From the NCBI GenBank assembly GCA_026004455.1, contig BPJE01000001.1, forward strand, positions 310,001 to 374,000: DNA of 64,000 nt, read 5' to 3'. Both the position numbers and the translations under genes were made by a program. The notes beneath the pieces were generated by a model. It saw only the letters and a program-made list of their open reading frames with translations, searched no databases and was not told where the DNA came from. Shown here piece by piece: positions 38,002 through 48,509 of the stretch (the first letter of the stretch is position 1; the number at the start of each line of letters is the position of its first letter). Origin of the DNA: Patescibacteria group bacterium (GTDB taxonomy: Bacteria > Patescibacteriota > Microgenomatia > UBA1406 > GWC2-37-13).

Positions 38002-39081
38002 TTATCTATAGAAAACTGGTTTTTCTTTTTGAGGTAGAACAAGACTCATTTTTCTATCTTTAAGAGAGATTCTCTCAACATAAGCTTTTATTTTTTGACC
38101 AATTTTAATATCTTCATCACCTTTAAGCTTTGAAATATGAATCAATCCTTCAACTCCTGGTTCAAGTCTGACAAAATAACCATATTTTTCTTTTCTAACA
38201 ACCTCTCCCTCAACTTCTTTATCTTTTGGATATTTTTCTTCAATCTTCTCCCAAGGATCAGGAGTTAATCTTTTTAAAGATAGATTAAGTTTTAGATCTT
38301 TTTCATTTTTCTCAACAACATAAACATCAATTGTCTCACCAACTTTTACATAAGCAGCCGCATTACTAACTTTCTCCCAAGATATTTCTGAAATATGAAT
38401 TAACCCCTCAACTCCCTCAACCTCACAAAACACTCCAAACTCTGATGCTCCTAAAACTTTAGCTTTATATACTTCTCCTTCTTTTATTGAATCAAATTTT
38501 TTCTTCAAATCTTTTTGAGAAATTTTTAAAGCTGAAGCTTTTTGAGAAACTACTAGACGATTTTTTTCTTTATTAACTTCTAAAATTTTTACCTTAATTT
38601 TTTGTCCCATTAATTTTTCTGGTTCATGAATAAAAGGCTCTGTCAATTGAATTTTTGGAATTACACCACGAATTCCCATAAAATCAACAAAAACTCCACC
38701 TTTTCCATACTCGCCGCAAAGAACTTCTATCTCTTCCTCTTTTTCTTTTTTCTCTTTTAATATTTCCCATTTACCTTTTTCAAAAAACTTTCTTAATGAA
38801 ACAATTGGATAACCATTTTTTGATTCCTCACTAATGATTTTTACTTGAATTTTGTCACCTGGTTTTAAATATGGAAGATAAGTCGAGACCTCTTTAATCT
38901 CTAATTCTCCAAGTTGAGCATAAGCTTTAGCACCAATATCAAATATTATTCCTTTCTTAGACAAAGACACAATTACCGCCTCAACTTCTTTTCCTTTTTT
39001 TAAAGTTGGCGGTTGGTATTTTTTAAGAAGGGTGTCCATTAAATTTTCTGTAGTTTTTGTTTCGGTTTTATTTTTTGTCAT
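38002..39081 (-). CDS. rpsA: Ribosomal protein S1 (multiple S1 domains)
   Basis: Repeated S1 motifs: GEVYKAKVLGASEFGVFCEVEGVEGLIHISEISWEK, VVRKEKYGYFVRLEPGVEGLIHISKL. Confidence 0.88.
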   Translation of the reverse strand: MTKNKTETKTTENLMDTLLKKYQPPTLKKGKEVEAVIVSLSKKGIIFDIGAKAYAQLGELEIKEVSTYLPYLKPGDKIQVKIISEESKNGYPIVSLRKFFEKGKWEILKEKKEKEEEIEVLCGEYGKGGVFVDFMGIRGVIPKIQLTEPFIHEPEKLMGQKIKVKILEVNKEKNRLVVSQKASALKISQKDLKKKFDSIKEGEVYKAKVLGASEFGVFCEVEGVEGLIHISEISWEKVSNAAAYVKVGETIDVYVVEKNEKDLKLNLSLKRLTPDPWEKIEEKYPKDKEVEGEVVRKEKYGYFVRLEPGVEGLIHISKLKGDEDIKIGQKIKAYVERISLKDRKMSLVLPQKEKPVFYR

Positions 39082-39152
39082 AATAAAAAAACCTCTCCTT
39101 ATTCTATATATAATAACAAAAAAATAGAAAAAAACAATAATAATTAATTGGG

Positions 39153-40802
39153 TTATTCTTTTATTTCAAAATAAGTTTTTAAAAGATCACGGGCGATTGG
39201 TCCGGCAATATCAGATCCTTGTCCACCTTCTTCAACTAAAACCGTTAAGACTATTTCTGGATCATCATATGGAGCAAAAGCGCTAATCCAAGCATGAGGC
39301 ATGCCTGAGGTAGCATGAGATTCAGCCGTACCAGTTTTACAGCCGATTTGAATCTCTTTTTCTTTATTCTGACTTTTAATTTTAAAGTTAAATAATGGCC
39401 AACCAGTACCACCAGTTGAACAAGCTTGTTTCATACCTTCACGAACAAGATCAATTGTTTTTTGAGAAATTGGGAGTTTTTTGCAATTTGAAGGATCATT
39501 TTTTAAAATTTTTCCTTGACAATAAATTCCATTATTAGCAAAAACAGCGCTTACAAAATTCATTTGAAGAGGCGTAGTTTGTAAATATCCTTGACCAATA
39601 GAAAGGTTGTAAGTATCACCAGTATACCAACGATCATGAAGAACAGTTTCTTTCCAAAAAATTGATGGAACTAGTCCTTCTTCTTCTTCAATTCCAAGAC
39701 CAGTTTTTTTACCTAGACCAAAAATTTCTGACCATTTTTTAATTTTTTCCACCCCAGTTTTTTCTCCAGCTAAATAGAAAAAAATATCATTTGATCTTTT
39801 AATTGCTTTAACAACATCAACTATTCCTTCAGTTTTTCCATATTGTAGAAAATACCAATTACCAAAACTTAAAGTTCCAGCTTTAATTACACCTTTATCT
39901 TCAAATTCTGTTTTTTCATTAATTGCTTTTTCCTCTAATGCCGCTGTTGCTACTATTAATTTAAATAATGATCCTGGTGGATAAACTCCTTCAGTGACTC
40001 GATTAAAAAGTGGGTGATTTTTATCTTCAAGATAATTTTTTACTTGATAATTTTTTTCTTCAAAATTTTGAGGATTAAAAGATGGAGAAGAAACAAGAGT
40101 AAGGATTTCTCCAGTTTTTGGATTGCTAGCAATGATCGCCGCTTTTTTATTTTTTATTAGTTCATATGCTTTTTTTTGCAGCTTCATATCAATTGATAGT
40201 TGTATTTTTTCTCCTTTTATTGGAGGAATGACAGCGACTGTTTTTAAAAAATTACCTCGAGCATCAACTTGAATAAGTTTTTTTCCAGATTGACCTCGAA
40301 GTTGACAATCAAAAAGTTTCTCAATACCTTTTTTTCCAATTTTATCACCTGATTTTAGTTTGATTAAACAAGCATCATTTTTTAAATCATTTTTATCTGC
40401 TTCTTGAATATAACCGATTAAATGAGCGGTTTCTTCAGGGTAAAGATATAAGCGTTTTGATGATATTCTTTCTTGATTTTGAATAATTTCTTTTATTGGC
40501 GTGTTAATTTTTGGTGGTTGGTTTTTAACAATAGTAAAACCTTTTCTATCAACAATTTCTCCTCGTTCCGGTTCAATTAAAAACTCTTTTAATCGATTAT
40601 CTTCTGAAAGGTTGCGATAATAATTACCTTTAATAATTGTTAACTCAAATAAACGACTAAAAATTAGACATGAAAAAACAATTATAAAAATTAAAAATAA
40701 ATAAAAGAAAAATTCATTGTTTTTTTCATTAAAGTTAGAAAAACCAATGCCTTTGTCTTTAGCTTTTTGAAAATATGATATTTTTTTCATTTTAAGAAAC
40801 AA
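39153..40802 (-). CDS. Penicillin-binding protein 2-type transpeptidase
   Basis: GVYPPGSLFKLIVATAAL (SxxK), KRSND (SxN), KTGTAE (KTG). Confidence 0.9.
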   Translation of the reverse strand: MFLKMKKISYFQKAKDKGIGFSNFNEKNNEFFFYLFLIFIIVFSCLIFSRLFELTIIKGNYYRNLSEDNRLKEFLIEPERGEIVDRKGFTIVKNQPPKINTPIKEIIQNQERISSKRLYLYPEETAHLIGYIQEADKNDLKNDACLIKLKSGDKIGKKGIEKLFDCQLRGQSGKKLIQVDARGNFLKTVAVIPPIKGEKIQLSIDMKLQKKAYELIKNKKAAIIASNPKTGEILTLVSSPSFNPQNFEEKNYQVKNYLEDKNHPLFNRVTEGVYPPGSLFKLIVATAALEEKAINEKTEFEDKGVIKAGTLSFGNWYFLQYGKTEGIVDVVKAIKRSNDIFFYLAGEKTGVEKIKKWSEIFGLGKKTGLGIEEEEGLVPSIFWKETVLHDRWYTGDTYNLSIGQGYLQTTPLQMNFVSAVFANNGIYCQGKILKNDPSNCKKLPISQKTIDLVREGMKQACSTGGTGWPLFNFKIKSQNKEKEIQIGCKTGTAESHATSGMPHAWISAFAPYDDPEIVLTVLVEEGGQGSDIAGPIARDLLKTYFEIKE

Positions 40803-41949
40803 AATATCCTTGACTAAAAAATCCTAGTAACAAAATATGGAAAATTATAAAAATTATTAACAAGAAGATTTTTAAAAATAAATTTTTTAATGTTGCCAAA
40901 TAAATAAAAAATGATATTGAAAAAAGACTATAGCGAGGAATTGAAGAAAATGTGCCAGTAAGTGTTGGTAAAATTAAATTAGCAAAAGAAAAAAGATTTA
41001 AGGAAAAGAAAAAATAATTTTTGATTTTTAATTTAAAATTTTTAATCAAAATTAAATTTTTAAGATCAAAAAGCAAAATAACAAATACCAATGAAAAAAT
41101 TAAAAATTCAATAAGAGAGATAAAATACTGAAAATTAAAAGAGGCAGTAAAAAATATTTTTAAATAACGCCAGATAACTTGAGGTAAAATTATTATATGA
41201 TTTGATCTATTAGCACCAAAAGCTGGTTGGGCATTTAAAAACATTAATGGATCACTAGTTGTTTTCCATAAATAAAAACAGTATAAAAAAAGACCAGATA
41301 TTGGGAGTATAACGTATAACGTATAACGTATAACGTGTAGTTTTAAATTTTTTTTGATATTTATACAGTTTATTCTTGAAATTATTTTAAAAATAATTGG
41401 AATAACAAGAAAAACCCCAACAAGTCTTGTTAAACTAGCAAAAAAAGCTACTAGCGAAGCTTTAAAAAGACTGTCTTTTTTGAGGAAATAGAGCGTTAGA
41501 GCAAGAAACAGAAAAAAAAGTCCTTCGGTATAAACCGCGCCAAAATAAAAAGAAGTTGGAAAAAAAAGAATAAAAAGTAGTAAGTAGTAAGTATTAAGTA
41601 GCAAATCTTTTTCAAAAGTTTTTTTTAAAAAATAAAGACCAATTAAAAGACTAATATTTGAGATCAAAATTCCAGTTAATAATTCATTTTTTATAAAAAA
41701 ACTAAACAGTCTTATTAAAAGCGGATAAAGAGGAAAAAATGCTTGTTCAAATTGAGAATAGCCATTTTTCGCAATTAAAAGATAATGAATGCCATCAAAA
41801 TTAGCCAGTTTTGTTAAAAAATTTGGCAGTAAAAATTGTTCTAATTCTTGGCGGTATGGAAAAAATCCAAGGTATGGAATAAATTTTTCTGAAGCGAATA
41901 TTATAAAAAAATCAATTATTCTCCAAATTAAAAAATAAACAAAAATCAT
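40792..41949 (-). CDS. PIG-V-like/mannosyltransferase family membrane protein
   Basis: FDGIHYLLIAKNGYSQFEQAFFPLYPLLIRLF, many TMs. Confidence 0.7.
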   Translation of the reverse strand: MIFVYFLIWRIIDFFIIFASEKFIPYLGFFPYRQELEQFLLPNFLTKLANFDGIHYLLIAKNGYSQFEQAFFPLYPLLIRLFSFFIKNELLTGILISNISLLIGLYFLKKTFEKDLLLNTYYLLLFILFFPTSFYFGAVYTEGLFFLFLALTLYFLKKDSLFKASLVAFFASLTRLVGVFLVIPIIFKIISRINCINIKKNLKLHVIRYTLYVILPISGLFLYCFYLWKTTSDPLMFLNAQPAFGANRSNHIIILPQVIWRYLKIFFTASFNFQYFISLIEFLIFSLVFVILLFDLKNLILIKNFKLKIKNYFFFSLNLFSFANLILPTLTGTFSSIPRYSLFSISFFIYLATLKNLFLKIFLLIIFIIFHILLLGFFSQGYFVS

Positions 41950-42009
41950 AAAGAAATTATAACATTAATATAAATTAAAATTTAAAATTAAAAATTCAAA
42001 ATTTAAAAC

Positions 42010-42092
42010 CTCTAATCCGACCTACGAGGTTGCTTGTGGATTATCAGAATAATATAGAAATAAACAAAAATGAATAATTTTTAAATTGAGAT
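42010..42092. repeat. Dispersed intergenic repeat (inverted copy of 22467-22553)
   Basis: Reverse complement matches with scattered mismatches. Confidence 0.75.
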
Positions 42093-42113
42093 TTTTAATT
42101 TTTTTAATTATTA

Positions 42114-43439
42114 TTATCCTATTTTTTCAACAATTTTTTTAATAACAAGCGAGGGATCAAGGCGTTTTTTTAAGATCTTCATTGTTTGGCCAAGTAAAAA
42201 ATTTAAAGCATTTTTTTTGCCGTTTTTATAATCAGCGACTGCTTGAGGATTGGTTTTTAGCGCTTCATCAACGGCTTTATTTAATTCTTCATCACTAACA
42301 TTAGCAACAGTTGTTGCTTGTTTAAAACTAGAGATAATTTTTTCATAATCATCGCGATAAAGAGTCACTTGTAATTTTTTATTAGCTAAAAAGTTAACTA
42401 ATTTTGAGATATCAATGTTTTGTTTTTGACCATAGGTAAAAAGTTCCTCAAGCCAATTAGCTTGACTACTTGTTTCAAAAAGAAGCGAAGCAAGATTTTT
42501 ATCAAGATGATATTTTTTTGACCAATCATCTAAAAGTTGATCATAGTTTTTTGGTAGTTGATTTTTAATTTGCAAAAGCCAGTTTTCAGTAATTTTAATT
42601 GGTGGAATATCAGGCTCAGGAAAATAACGATAATCAGCAGCATCTTCTTTTGAACGCTGAGAATAAGTAATGTTTTTTTCAGCATTGTATCCTCGAGTTT
42701 CTTGAACAGGTGTTTTTCCTGTCTCCAAAATCTCTTCTTGTCTTTTAATCTCTATCTCAATTGCTTTTTCTAAAAATCTAAATGAGTTAATATTTTTTAA
42801 CTCAACTTTATAATTTGGTAACACTGATTTATCAATTGTTAACGAAATATTCGCTTCAAGCCTCATCTGGCCTTTTTCCATATCAGCATCTGATATATCT
42901 AGATAGCGGATGATTTGATAAAGTTTTTTGGCATATTCTTTTGCTTGAGATGGAGAATGAATATCTGGCTCAGTAACAATTTCAACTAAAGGAACACCAC
43001 TTCGATTAAAATCAATTAAAGTAACTTTTTTCCCATTGATAGTGCTGTGAATGAGTTTTCCAGTATCTTCTTCAAGATGAATTCGTCTGATTCTTATAGC
43101 ACCTTCTGAAGTATTAATTTTTCCATCATAACAAAAAGGTAGATCATATTGAGATATTTGATAGCCTTTTGGTAAATCTGGGTAAAAATAATGTTTTCGA
43201 TCAAATTTTGAAAATTTATTTATCTGACAATTTAAAGCTAGACCAAACATTAAAGTCCAGTCAATTGCTTTTTTATTAGGAACAGGTAGAGCTCCAGGAA
43301 GTCCCAAACATACAGGACAAGTATAAATATTTGGTTTTTTGGCAAAAAAAGGATCGTTTTTACAACTACAAAACATCTTTGAAGCAGTTTTAAGCTCAAT
43401 ATGGATTTCCATACCAATAATTGGTAAGTATTTTTTCAT
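42114..43439 (-). CDS. gatB: Asp/Glu-tRNA amidotransferase subunit B
   Basis: IGMEIHIELKTASKMFCSC...YTCPVCLGLPGALPVPN...PDLPKGYQISQYDLPF. Confidence 0.96.
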   Translation of the reverse strand: MKKYLPIIGMEIHIELKTASKMFCSCKNDPFFAKKPNIYTCPVCLGLPGALPVPNKKAIDWTLMFGLALNCQINKFSKFDRKHYFYPDLPKGYQISQYDLPFCYDGKINTSEGAIRIRRIHLEEDTGKLIHSTINGKKVTLIDFNRSGVPLVEIVTEPDIHSPSQAKEYAKKLYQIIRYLDISDADMEKGQMRLEANISLTIDKSVLPNYKVELKNINSFRFLEKAIEIEIKRQEEILETGKTPVQETRGYNAEKNITYSQRSKEDAADYRYFPEPDIPPIKITENWLLQIKNQLPKNYDQLLDDWSKKYHLDKNLASLLFETSSQANWLEELFTYGQKQNIDISKLVNFLANKKLQVTLYRDDYEKIISSFKQATTVANVSDEELNKAVDEALKTNPQAVADYKNGKKNALNFLLGQTMKILKKRLDPSLVIKKIVEKIG

Positions 43440-43441
43440 AA

Positions 43442-44842
43442 TTAGATTTTATTATTTAACTCATAAATATTAGCAGCAGTAATAAGTTTTTCTTCTTGAA
43501 AATAGTCTGCCATAATATTTAGTCCTAGATAAAGATTGGTTTTTGCATCTTTATACATCGGTACTGATATTCCACAAATTCCAGCTAAAGATGATGGTTC
43601 AACCAACATGTCTTGAAGTTCGCCAAACATTGGATCGCCAGATGTTGCTCCAAGTGGCAGAGCAAAAGAAGGTGATGTTGGCGAGATTAAAAGATCATAT
43701 TTGGAAAAAAGTTGCTTGAAATTTTTTATATACAAAGCTCTGACTTTTTGAGCTGTTTTATAAACAAGTTCCTCTTGTTGTAAAAAATTTGACAATCCAA
43801 AAATTCCTAACATTATTCTGTTTTTTGCCTCATGACCAAAATATTTTCTTGGATTACTATATCTTATACCATCATAGCGAGCTAAATTGCTTGAAACTTC
43901 AGCTCGCTGAACGATAGTATAGACAGCAATAGCATGTTCATGCGATAAAACTTTGTCTTTTTCTAGATTTTTTGAGGTTGAAATGAGGTCAACTTTTGCG
44001 CCTAGTTTTTCAAAAAGTTTTCCTGCCTCCAAAGTTTTTTGAGCTGCTAAAGTTGATTTTATTTGTGGATGGTCAATATAGACAATGCCAATTTTAAAAT
44101 TCTTAATATCTTTTTTTAAAGCTAAAGTATAGTCAGGAACTTCTTTTTCTGAAGTAGTCGCATCTTTTTTGTCTTTTCCAGCAATAATATTTAGTAAAAT
44201 AGCGCTGTCTTCAACAGTTTTGGTGATTGGTCCAGGTGAATCAAGAGATGACCCCATGGCAATTATTCCATAACGACTGACTCTTCCATAAGTTGGTTTT
44301 AAACCAACTACCCCACACCAAGCTGCTGGTTGGCGGATTGATCCAGCAGTTTCAGTGCCAAGACTAGCAATTGCCATATCAGAGGCAACTGCGGCAGCTG
44401 ACCCTCCTGATGAGCCACCAGGTAAAAATTTGGGATTGCGAGGATTTTTTGTTGGTCCATAGTCTGATGTCTCAGTTGATGAACCATGAGCCCAAGCATC
44501 CATATTAGTTTTGCCAAAAACAACTCCGCCAGCTTCCTTTATTTTTTTTGTTACGGTTGATTCATATTGAGGTAGATATCCATCCAATACTTTTGATGAG
44601 GCAGTAGTTGGCAAACCTACAGTTAAAAAATTATCTTTGACAGCAATCGGTATTCCCTTTAGGGGTTTATTTTCATTTTCTTTTGCTTTTTTTAAAGCAT
44701 CTTTATCAACTGAAAGATAGACATTAAGCAATTGATTTTTTTCCTCATAAACTTTCCATAAATCGTGATATAAATCATCAAGAGAAATTTCTTTTTTTTC
44801 TAAAAGAGTAAGAGCTTTTTTTAAGGTTAAAGTATTTAGCAT
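43442..44842 (-). CDS. gatA: Asp/Glu-tRNA amidotransferase subunit A
   Basis: Amidase signature [13 protein letters not shown]...[26 protein letters not shown]. Confidence 0.96.
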   Translation of the reverse strand: MLNTLTLKKALTLLEKKEISLDDLYHDLWKVYEEKNQLLNVYLSVDKDALKKAKENENKPLKGIPIAVKDNFLTVGLPTTASSKVLDGYLPQYESTVTKKIKEAGGVVFGKTNMDAWAHGSSTETSDYGPTKNPRNPKFLPGGSSGGSAAAVASDMAIASLGTETAGSIRQPAAWCGVVGLKPTYGRVSRYGIIAMGSSLDSPGPITKTVEDSAILLNIIAGKDKKDATTSEKEVPDYTLALKKDIKNFKIGIVYIDHPQIKSTLAAQKTLEAGKLFEKLGAKVDLISTSKNLEKDKVLSHEHAIAVYTIVQRAEVSSNLARYDGIRYSNPRKYFGHEAKNRIMLGIFGLSNFLQQEELVYKTAQKVRALYIKNFKQLFSKYDLLISPTSPSFALPLGATSGDPMFGELQDMLVEPSSLAGICGISVPMYKDAKTNLYLGLNIMADYFQEEKLITAANIYELNNKI

Positions 44843-44844
44843 AG

Positions 44845-45144
44845 TTAGTCTTCTTCTAAAACTTGATCAACAACAAAATAACCATTATATTTGTTTTTAG
44901 CTTCTCTTAAAGCCTCATCTTGTGAAAGCATCGATTTTTCATCAACAATATCTTCCCGAAAAACATTTTCTAAAAAAGTTGTTTGGTATAAAGGTTCGAT
45001 ATTTTTAACATCAACACTAAAAAGATTATCAATTACCTCAAGAGTTTTATTAAATCCTGATAAAAGTTCATCAGCCTCTTTTTCAGAGATTGGGATTTTT
45101 GCCAAGCTAGCAATTTTTAAAACAAGAGTTTTGTCTAATTTCAT
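44845..45144 (-). CDS. gatC: Asp/Glu-tRNA amidotransferase subunit C
   Basis: [45 protein letters not shown], upstream of gatA. Confidence 0.93.
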   Translation of the reverse strand: MKLDKTLVLKIASLAKIPISEKEADELLSGFNKTLEVIDNLFSVDVKNIEPLYQTTFLENVFREDIVDEKSMLSQDEALREAKNKYNGYFVVDQVLEED

Positions 45145-45440
45145 AAATAATAATTATACTAAATAAAAAAGTAATTAAGTAATTGAGTAATCAAACAGAA
45201 AAAGTATTAAGTAGAAAGTATTAAGTATTAAGCAAAAATAGTGTCATCCTTAATTTATTTGGATTTTAATGTTATTTTAAATTTATTTCAGAATCTTAAA
45301 AGAGATACCAAAAAAAGTTCAACATGACATAAAAAAATAAAATCTGTAGCGACATAGCACTGTCCTGTCAATAAAATTAACAAATTTAATAAAGACTATC
45401 TGTGCATAACTGCAAAAACAATCTTGGATAATAATAAAAA

Positions 45441-45470
45441 GTACAGAACTTTTTAAAAAGGTTCTGTCCT
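45441..45470. repeat. Partial copy of the 22423-22458 palindrome
   Basis: gtacagaactttttaaaaaggttctgtcct. Confidence 0.7.
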
Positions 45471-45659
45471 TAATAATTAGTCAATTTTTAAACGTTAGAT
45501 GTTAAATGTTAGATAAAGTGACCTTGTAGGTCAAATTATTGAGAGATGTTTATACATAGGATTTCGCCTGCGAGGTGATAAAACCTATTATTCAGTCTAT
45601 TTCCAAGTTATCGAAGGTATTGAAATTTCACGTGTAATTTCGAGGTGTAAGGTATTGTT

Positions 45660-46076
45660 TTATTCTTCAAATGATTCCTTTTGAGGAGGGTTTGTTCCTT
45701 TTGGGTATCTTACTTGTATTTTTCTTCCATCTTTTAAAGTAAAAATTACATAATTCCATTCAATTTCGCTTAAATTAAATTCTACATAACTGTAATTATT
45801 CTCTGAGGTTGCTCGTACTCCTTTTGTTATCGGCTGAAGATTTTTCTTAAGTCTTTCGGTAATTGCTTTTTCTAACTCTTGTTTTTTAAAATAATCTCCT
45901 TTAAGCTTGGCAATTAAATCTTGGTAACCTAAATTTATTTTCATAGCTAAATAAGAACCTAGATTTTTTCTAATTTTTGGCGAATGAGCAATAAATATAT
46001 TATCAACCATAAACCTTGATAAAATTAGTGAAAAAAATATAACTAAAATTATTTTTAATTTAAGATAGTTTTTCAT
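45660..46076 (-). CDS. Hypothetical exported protein
   Basis: Single N-terminal TM; ORF of 138 aa. Confidence 0.5.
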   Translation of the reverse strand: MKNYLKLKIILVIFFSLILSRFMVDNIFIAHSPKIRKNLGSYLAMKINLGYQDLIAKLKGDYFKKQELEKAITERLKKNLQPITKGVRATSENNYSYVEFNLSEIEWNYVIFTLKDGRKIQVRYPKGTNPPQKESFEE

Positions 46077-46082
46077 AAAATG

Positions 46083-48017
46083 CTATTTTACATCAACTTC
46101 AATTGTTATAGTTTGGTTTTTGTTTAAAGAAATAATATTTGCTTCATGAGTTAATACATCGTACATAGGATTATTAATACTTATTGTATTATTAATAATT
46201 GGAATTTTTAGTTGAAACGGTGATTTTTTATATTTTAGCTCTACTTTTACTTTATTAAAATGATTTTTTACATCTTGTGAACATTTTGATATAACGCCTG
46301 AAAGAGGTTGTTTTAGATTGATCTGATCTCCTTTACATATCAGCACATAATTAGTAAAAGTAGGAGAAGGATAATAAAAAGCTACTTCAAGATTTGGATA
46401 AGAAGGATCATAATCAATATTTTTGTTCCAAGACTTAATCACTAATTTAAAAGTTATCTTTCTATCTTGGTTATTACACCAAGTTTTTATTGATGTATTA
46501 TTCAAAGAACTACTATTAAGTTGAACTTCTGTTTCATTCTGGCATGAAATCTTGTCTTTGTAAATATTAAAGGAACCACAGTTTTGATTTGCATTCAATG
46601 ATTTTGTGCATTTAGCATAATATTTTATTCCAATATTACCTTCACCACAATCAAATTCATAACAATTTATTTCACCTAAAGGGGGTGTTAGATTTGGTTT
46701 TGGTATTGTATTGCAATAATTTTCTAAATCGCTTATTTGTTGTTGACACCTATTATCACTATAATAGTATTCTGTATTTTGTTCACAGTGACCAATATTA
46801 GAATCTGAGCAATAAGAGTAATATATGACATTGCTGTTTGGGTATGGACATTTTCTTTCTTGACATAAGGGTTGTTTTTGGCAATATTTGTTTAAATCAT
46901 CTATCCTTTCGTTACAATTCTCATCACTATAATACTGAATATTTTGAAGTCTATTATTATAATAAATATATTTTTTCCAAATAGGCTTATTGTTTGTATT
47001 AGTAATCTGTTGTGAACATATTCCATGTTTATAACATTTACTAGTAATTAATACATCTTTATCTTGAGGTGGTTTTCTGGCATAATCTTCACCTTGAATT
47101 GATTTTCTTTCGTAGGCTTGATCTGTATCCTGAGTTGATGACACTTCTTGAATTTCTGATGCATTTTCAGTTTCATCATTTTGTCTAGATTCAAAATTTT
47201 GGCAATTTTTACATGAACAGCCAAGTCCATTTACAAATACTGAACCATTATTATTGTATCCAATATAACAACTTAAAGATATACTTTGAGGTGTGCAACC
47301 AGAGTGCATTCCTGTATAGTCAAAAGATAAAGTTTGTCCTTTTGACAGAGTAGCAACTGCATGTTCAGAATCATGAACATAAGGTTGAGTCCATTGAGGA
47401 CTATAAGAGAATACTCCCCCTGGAAACTTATTCCAACCAGCAACATGAGATTTATTATATTCAAGTTTTACATCACCGCCTTTTTCGCTTTGAAAAGTAA
47501 TCCATGAATAAAACGCTTTTTTGTCATTTGCATTTCTAACCTCAAATTCAGCCTTAAGTGAAAAACAACCATTATTTATTTCAGATATATTATTGCTTGC
47601 ATTAATATTATTTGTTTTATTTTGTTGAATATTTGAATTTGATTGCCAACAAGATCCATTGTCACAATTTGGATCTCTGCTTAAACAATAGCTATTCTTT
47701 TGATTACCATTAAAAAAATAGCACCAAAGCCCATTACCACATTGTTCATTGGTTTGACATCTATTATTATTCATTAATAACCAAGCATCTATAGGATTAG
47801 ATGGATTACCTTTTTTGATTTCTTCTTCGTTGCAAACAGGATTTCCACCATTTCTTTGAAAAAATATATATCTTTTATTGTTTATATTTTGAATACAACT
47901 TAAAGAAGCTATTTCTGCTGCTTTAGTCTTTGTAGTCTTTTTATTTTTCAAAAACAAAATAGATATTAATAAAGAGATAAAAATTATAATAATAACAGTT
48001 ATTTTTAAAATTTTCAT
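46083..48017 (-). CDS. Cys-rich secreted/surface protein with internal repeats
   Basis: N-terminal TM; repeated YYSDENCNERIDDLNKYC / YYSDNRCQQQISDLENYC; many Cys. Confidence 0.6.
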   Translation of the reverse strand: MKILKITVIIIIFISLLISILFLKNKKTTKTKAAEIASLSCIQNINNKRYIFFQRNGGNPVCNEEEIKKGNPSNPIDAWLLMNNNRCQTNEQCGNGLWCYFFNGNQKNSYCLSRDPNCDNGSCWQSNSNIQQNKTNNINASNNISEINNGCFSLKAEFEVRNANDKKAFYSWITFQSEKGGDVKLEYNKSHVAGWNKFPGGVFSYSPQWTQPYVHDSEHAVATLSKGQTLSFDYTGMHSGCTPQSISLSCYIGYNNNGSVFVNGLGCSCKNCQNFESRQNDETENASEIQEVSSTQDTDQAYERKSIQGEDYARKPPQDKDVLITSKCYKHGICSQQITNTNNKPIWKKYIYYNNRLQNIQYYSDENCNERIDDLNKYCQKQPLCQERKCPYPNSNVIYYSYCSDSNIGHCEQNTEYYYSDNRCQQQISDLENYCNTIPKPNLTPPLGEINCYEFDCGEGNIGIKYYAKCTKSLNANQNCGSFNIYKDKISCQNETEVQLNSSSLNNTSIKTWCNNQDRKITFKLVIKSWNKNIDYDPSYPNLEVAFYYPSPTFTNYVLICKGDQINLKQPLSGVISKCSQDVKNHFNKVKVELKYKKSPFQLKIPIINNTISINNPMYDVLTHEANIISLNKNQTITIEVDVK

Positions 48018-48070
48018 TATAAGTTTTTTATTTTTTATTTAATTTAGTTGTTTTATATAATTTTAATAAA

Positions 48071-48202
48071 TTAATAAAAATTTTCAAGATTTGCTTCTTT
48101 TATTAAAAATTCAAAATATTCATCTGTTTTTATAAATTCCTTATGTATTGTTCTTTTAAATTTTTGATTTATAGAATTATCTTTTGGAGTCTTGGCTCTT
48201 TT
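48071..48202 (-). pseudogene. Transposase (integrase-core) C-terminal remnant
   Basis: Minus strand KRAKTPKDNSINQKFKRTIHKEFIKTDEYFEFLIKEANLENFY*, resembles the TPKDNxxxERFxRTxxEEF motif of DDE integrase-core transposases. Confidence 0.65.
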
Positions 48203-48509
48203 TTATATTTTTATATATGATTAATCTTTAATCTTTCTGCAGATTTGTTTAAAATGTTTATTAAACTTAAGATCAATTATTTTTTAATGCTGCTAATATT
48301 TTTCCATTGTTTTTTTTGGTTTTTGATTAATATTTCTAACTTTTTATAATATCACTGTTAAAGTTAATTTAACAAAGGTGGTTAAAAGGTAAATCTTCTA
48401 AAGTAAGTTGATATTGATACGTTGGAATAAAAATATTTTCATAAGAAATGGAAGGGATAACATAATATTATATTTTTTCGTTAATTCTTCGGTAAATATG
48501 CGGGAATTT

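Noticed and set aside
44308-44523. ORFs 44308..44523 and 49668..49883 (-)
   Set aside because: Out-of-frame ORFs inside gatA and its copy.
44891-45166. ORFs 44891..45166 and 50251..50580 (+)
   Set aside because: Antisense to gatC copies; no support as genes.
47048-47464. ORFs 47048..47230 and 47273..47464 (-)
   Set aside because: Alternate frames within the 46083..48017 gene.
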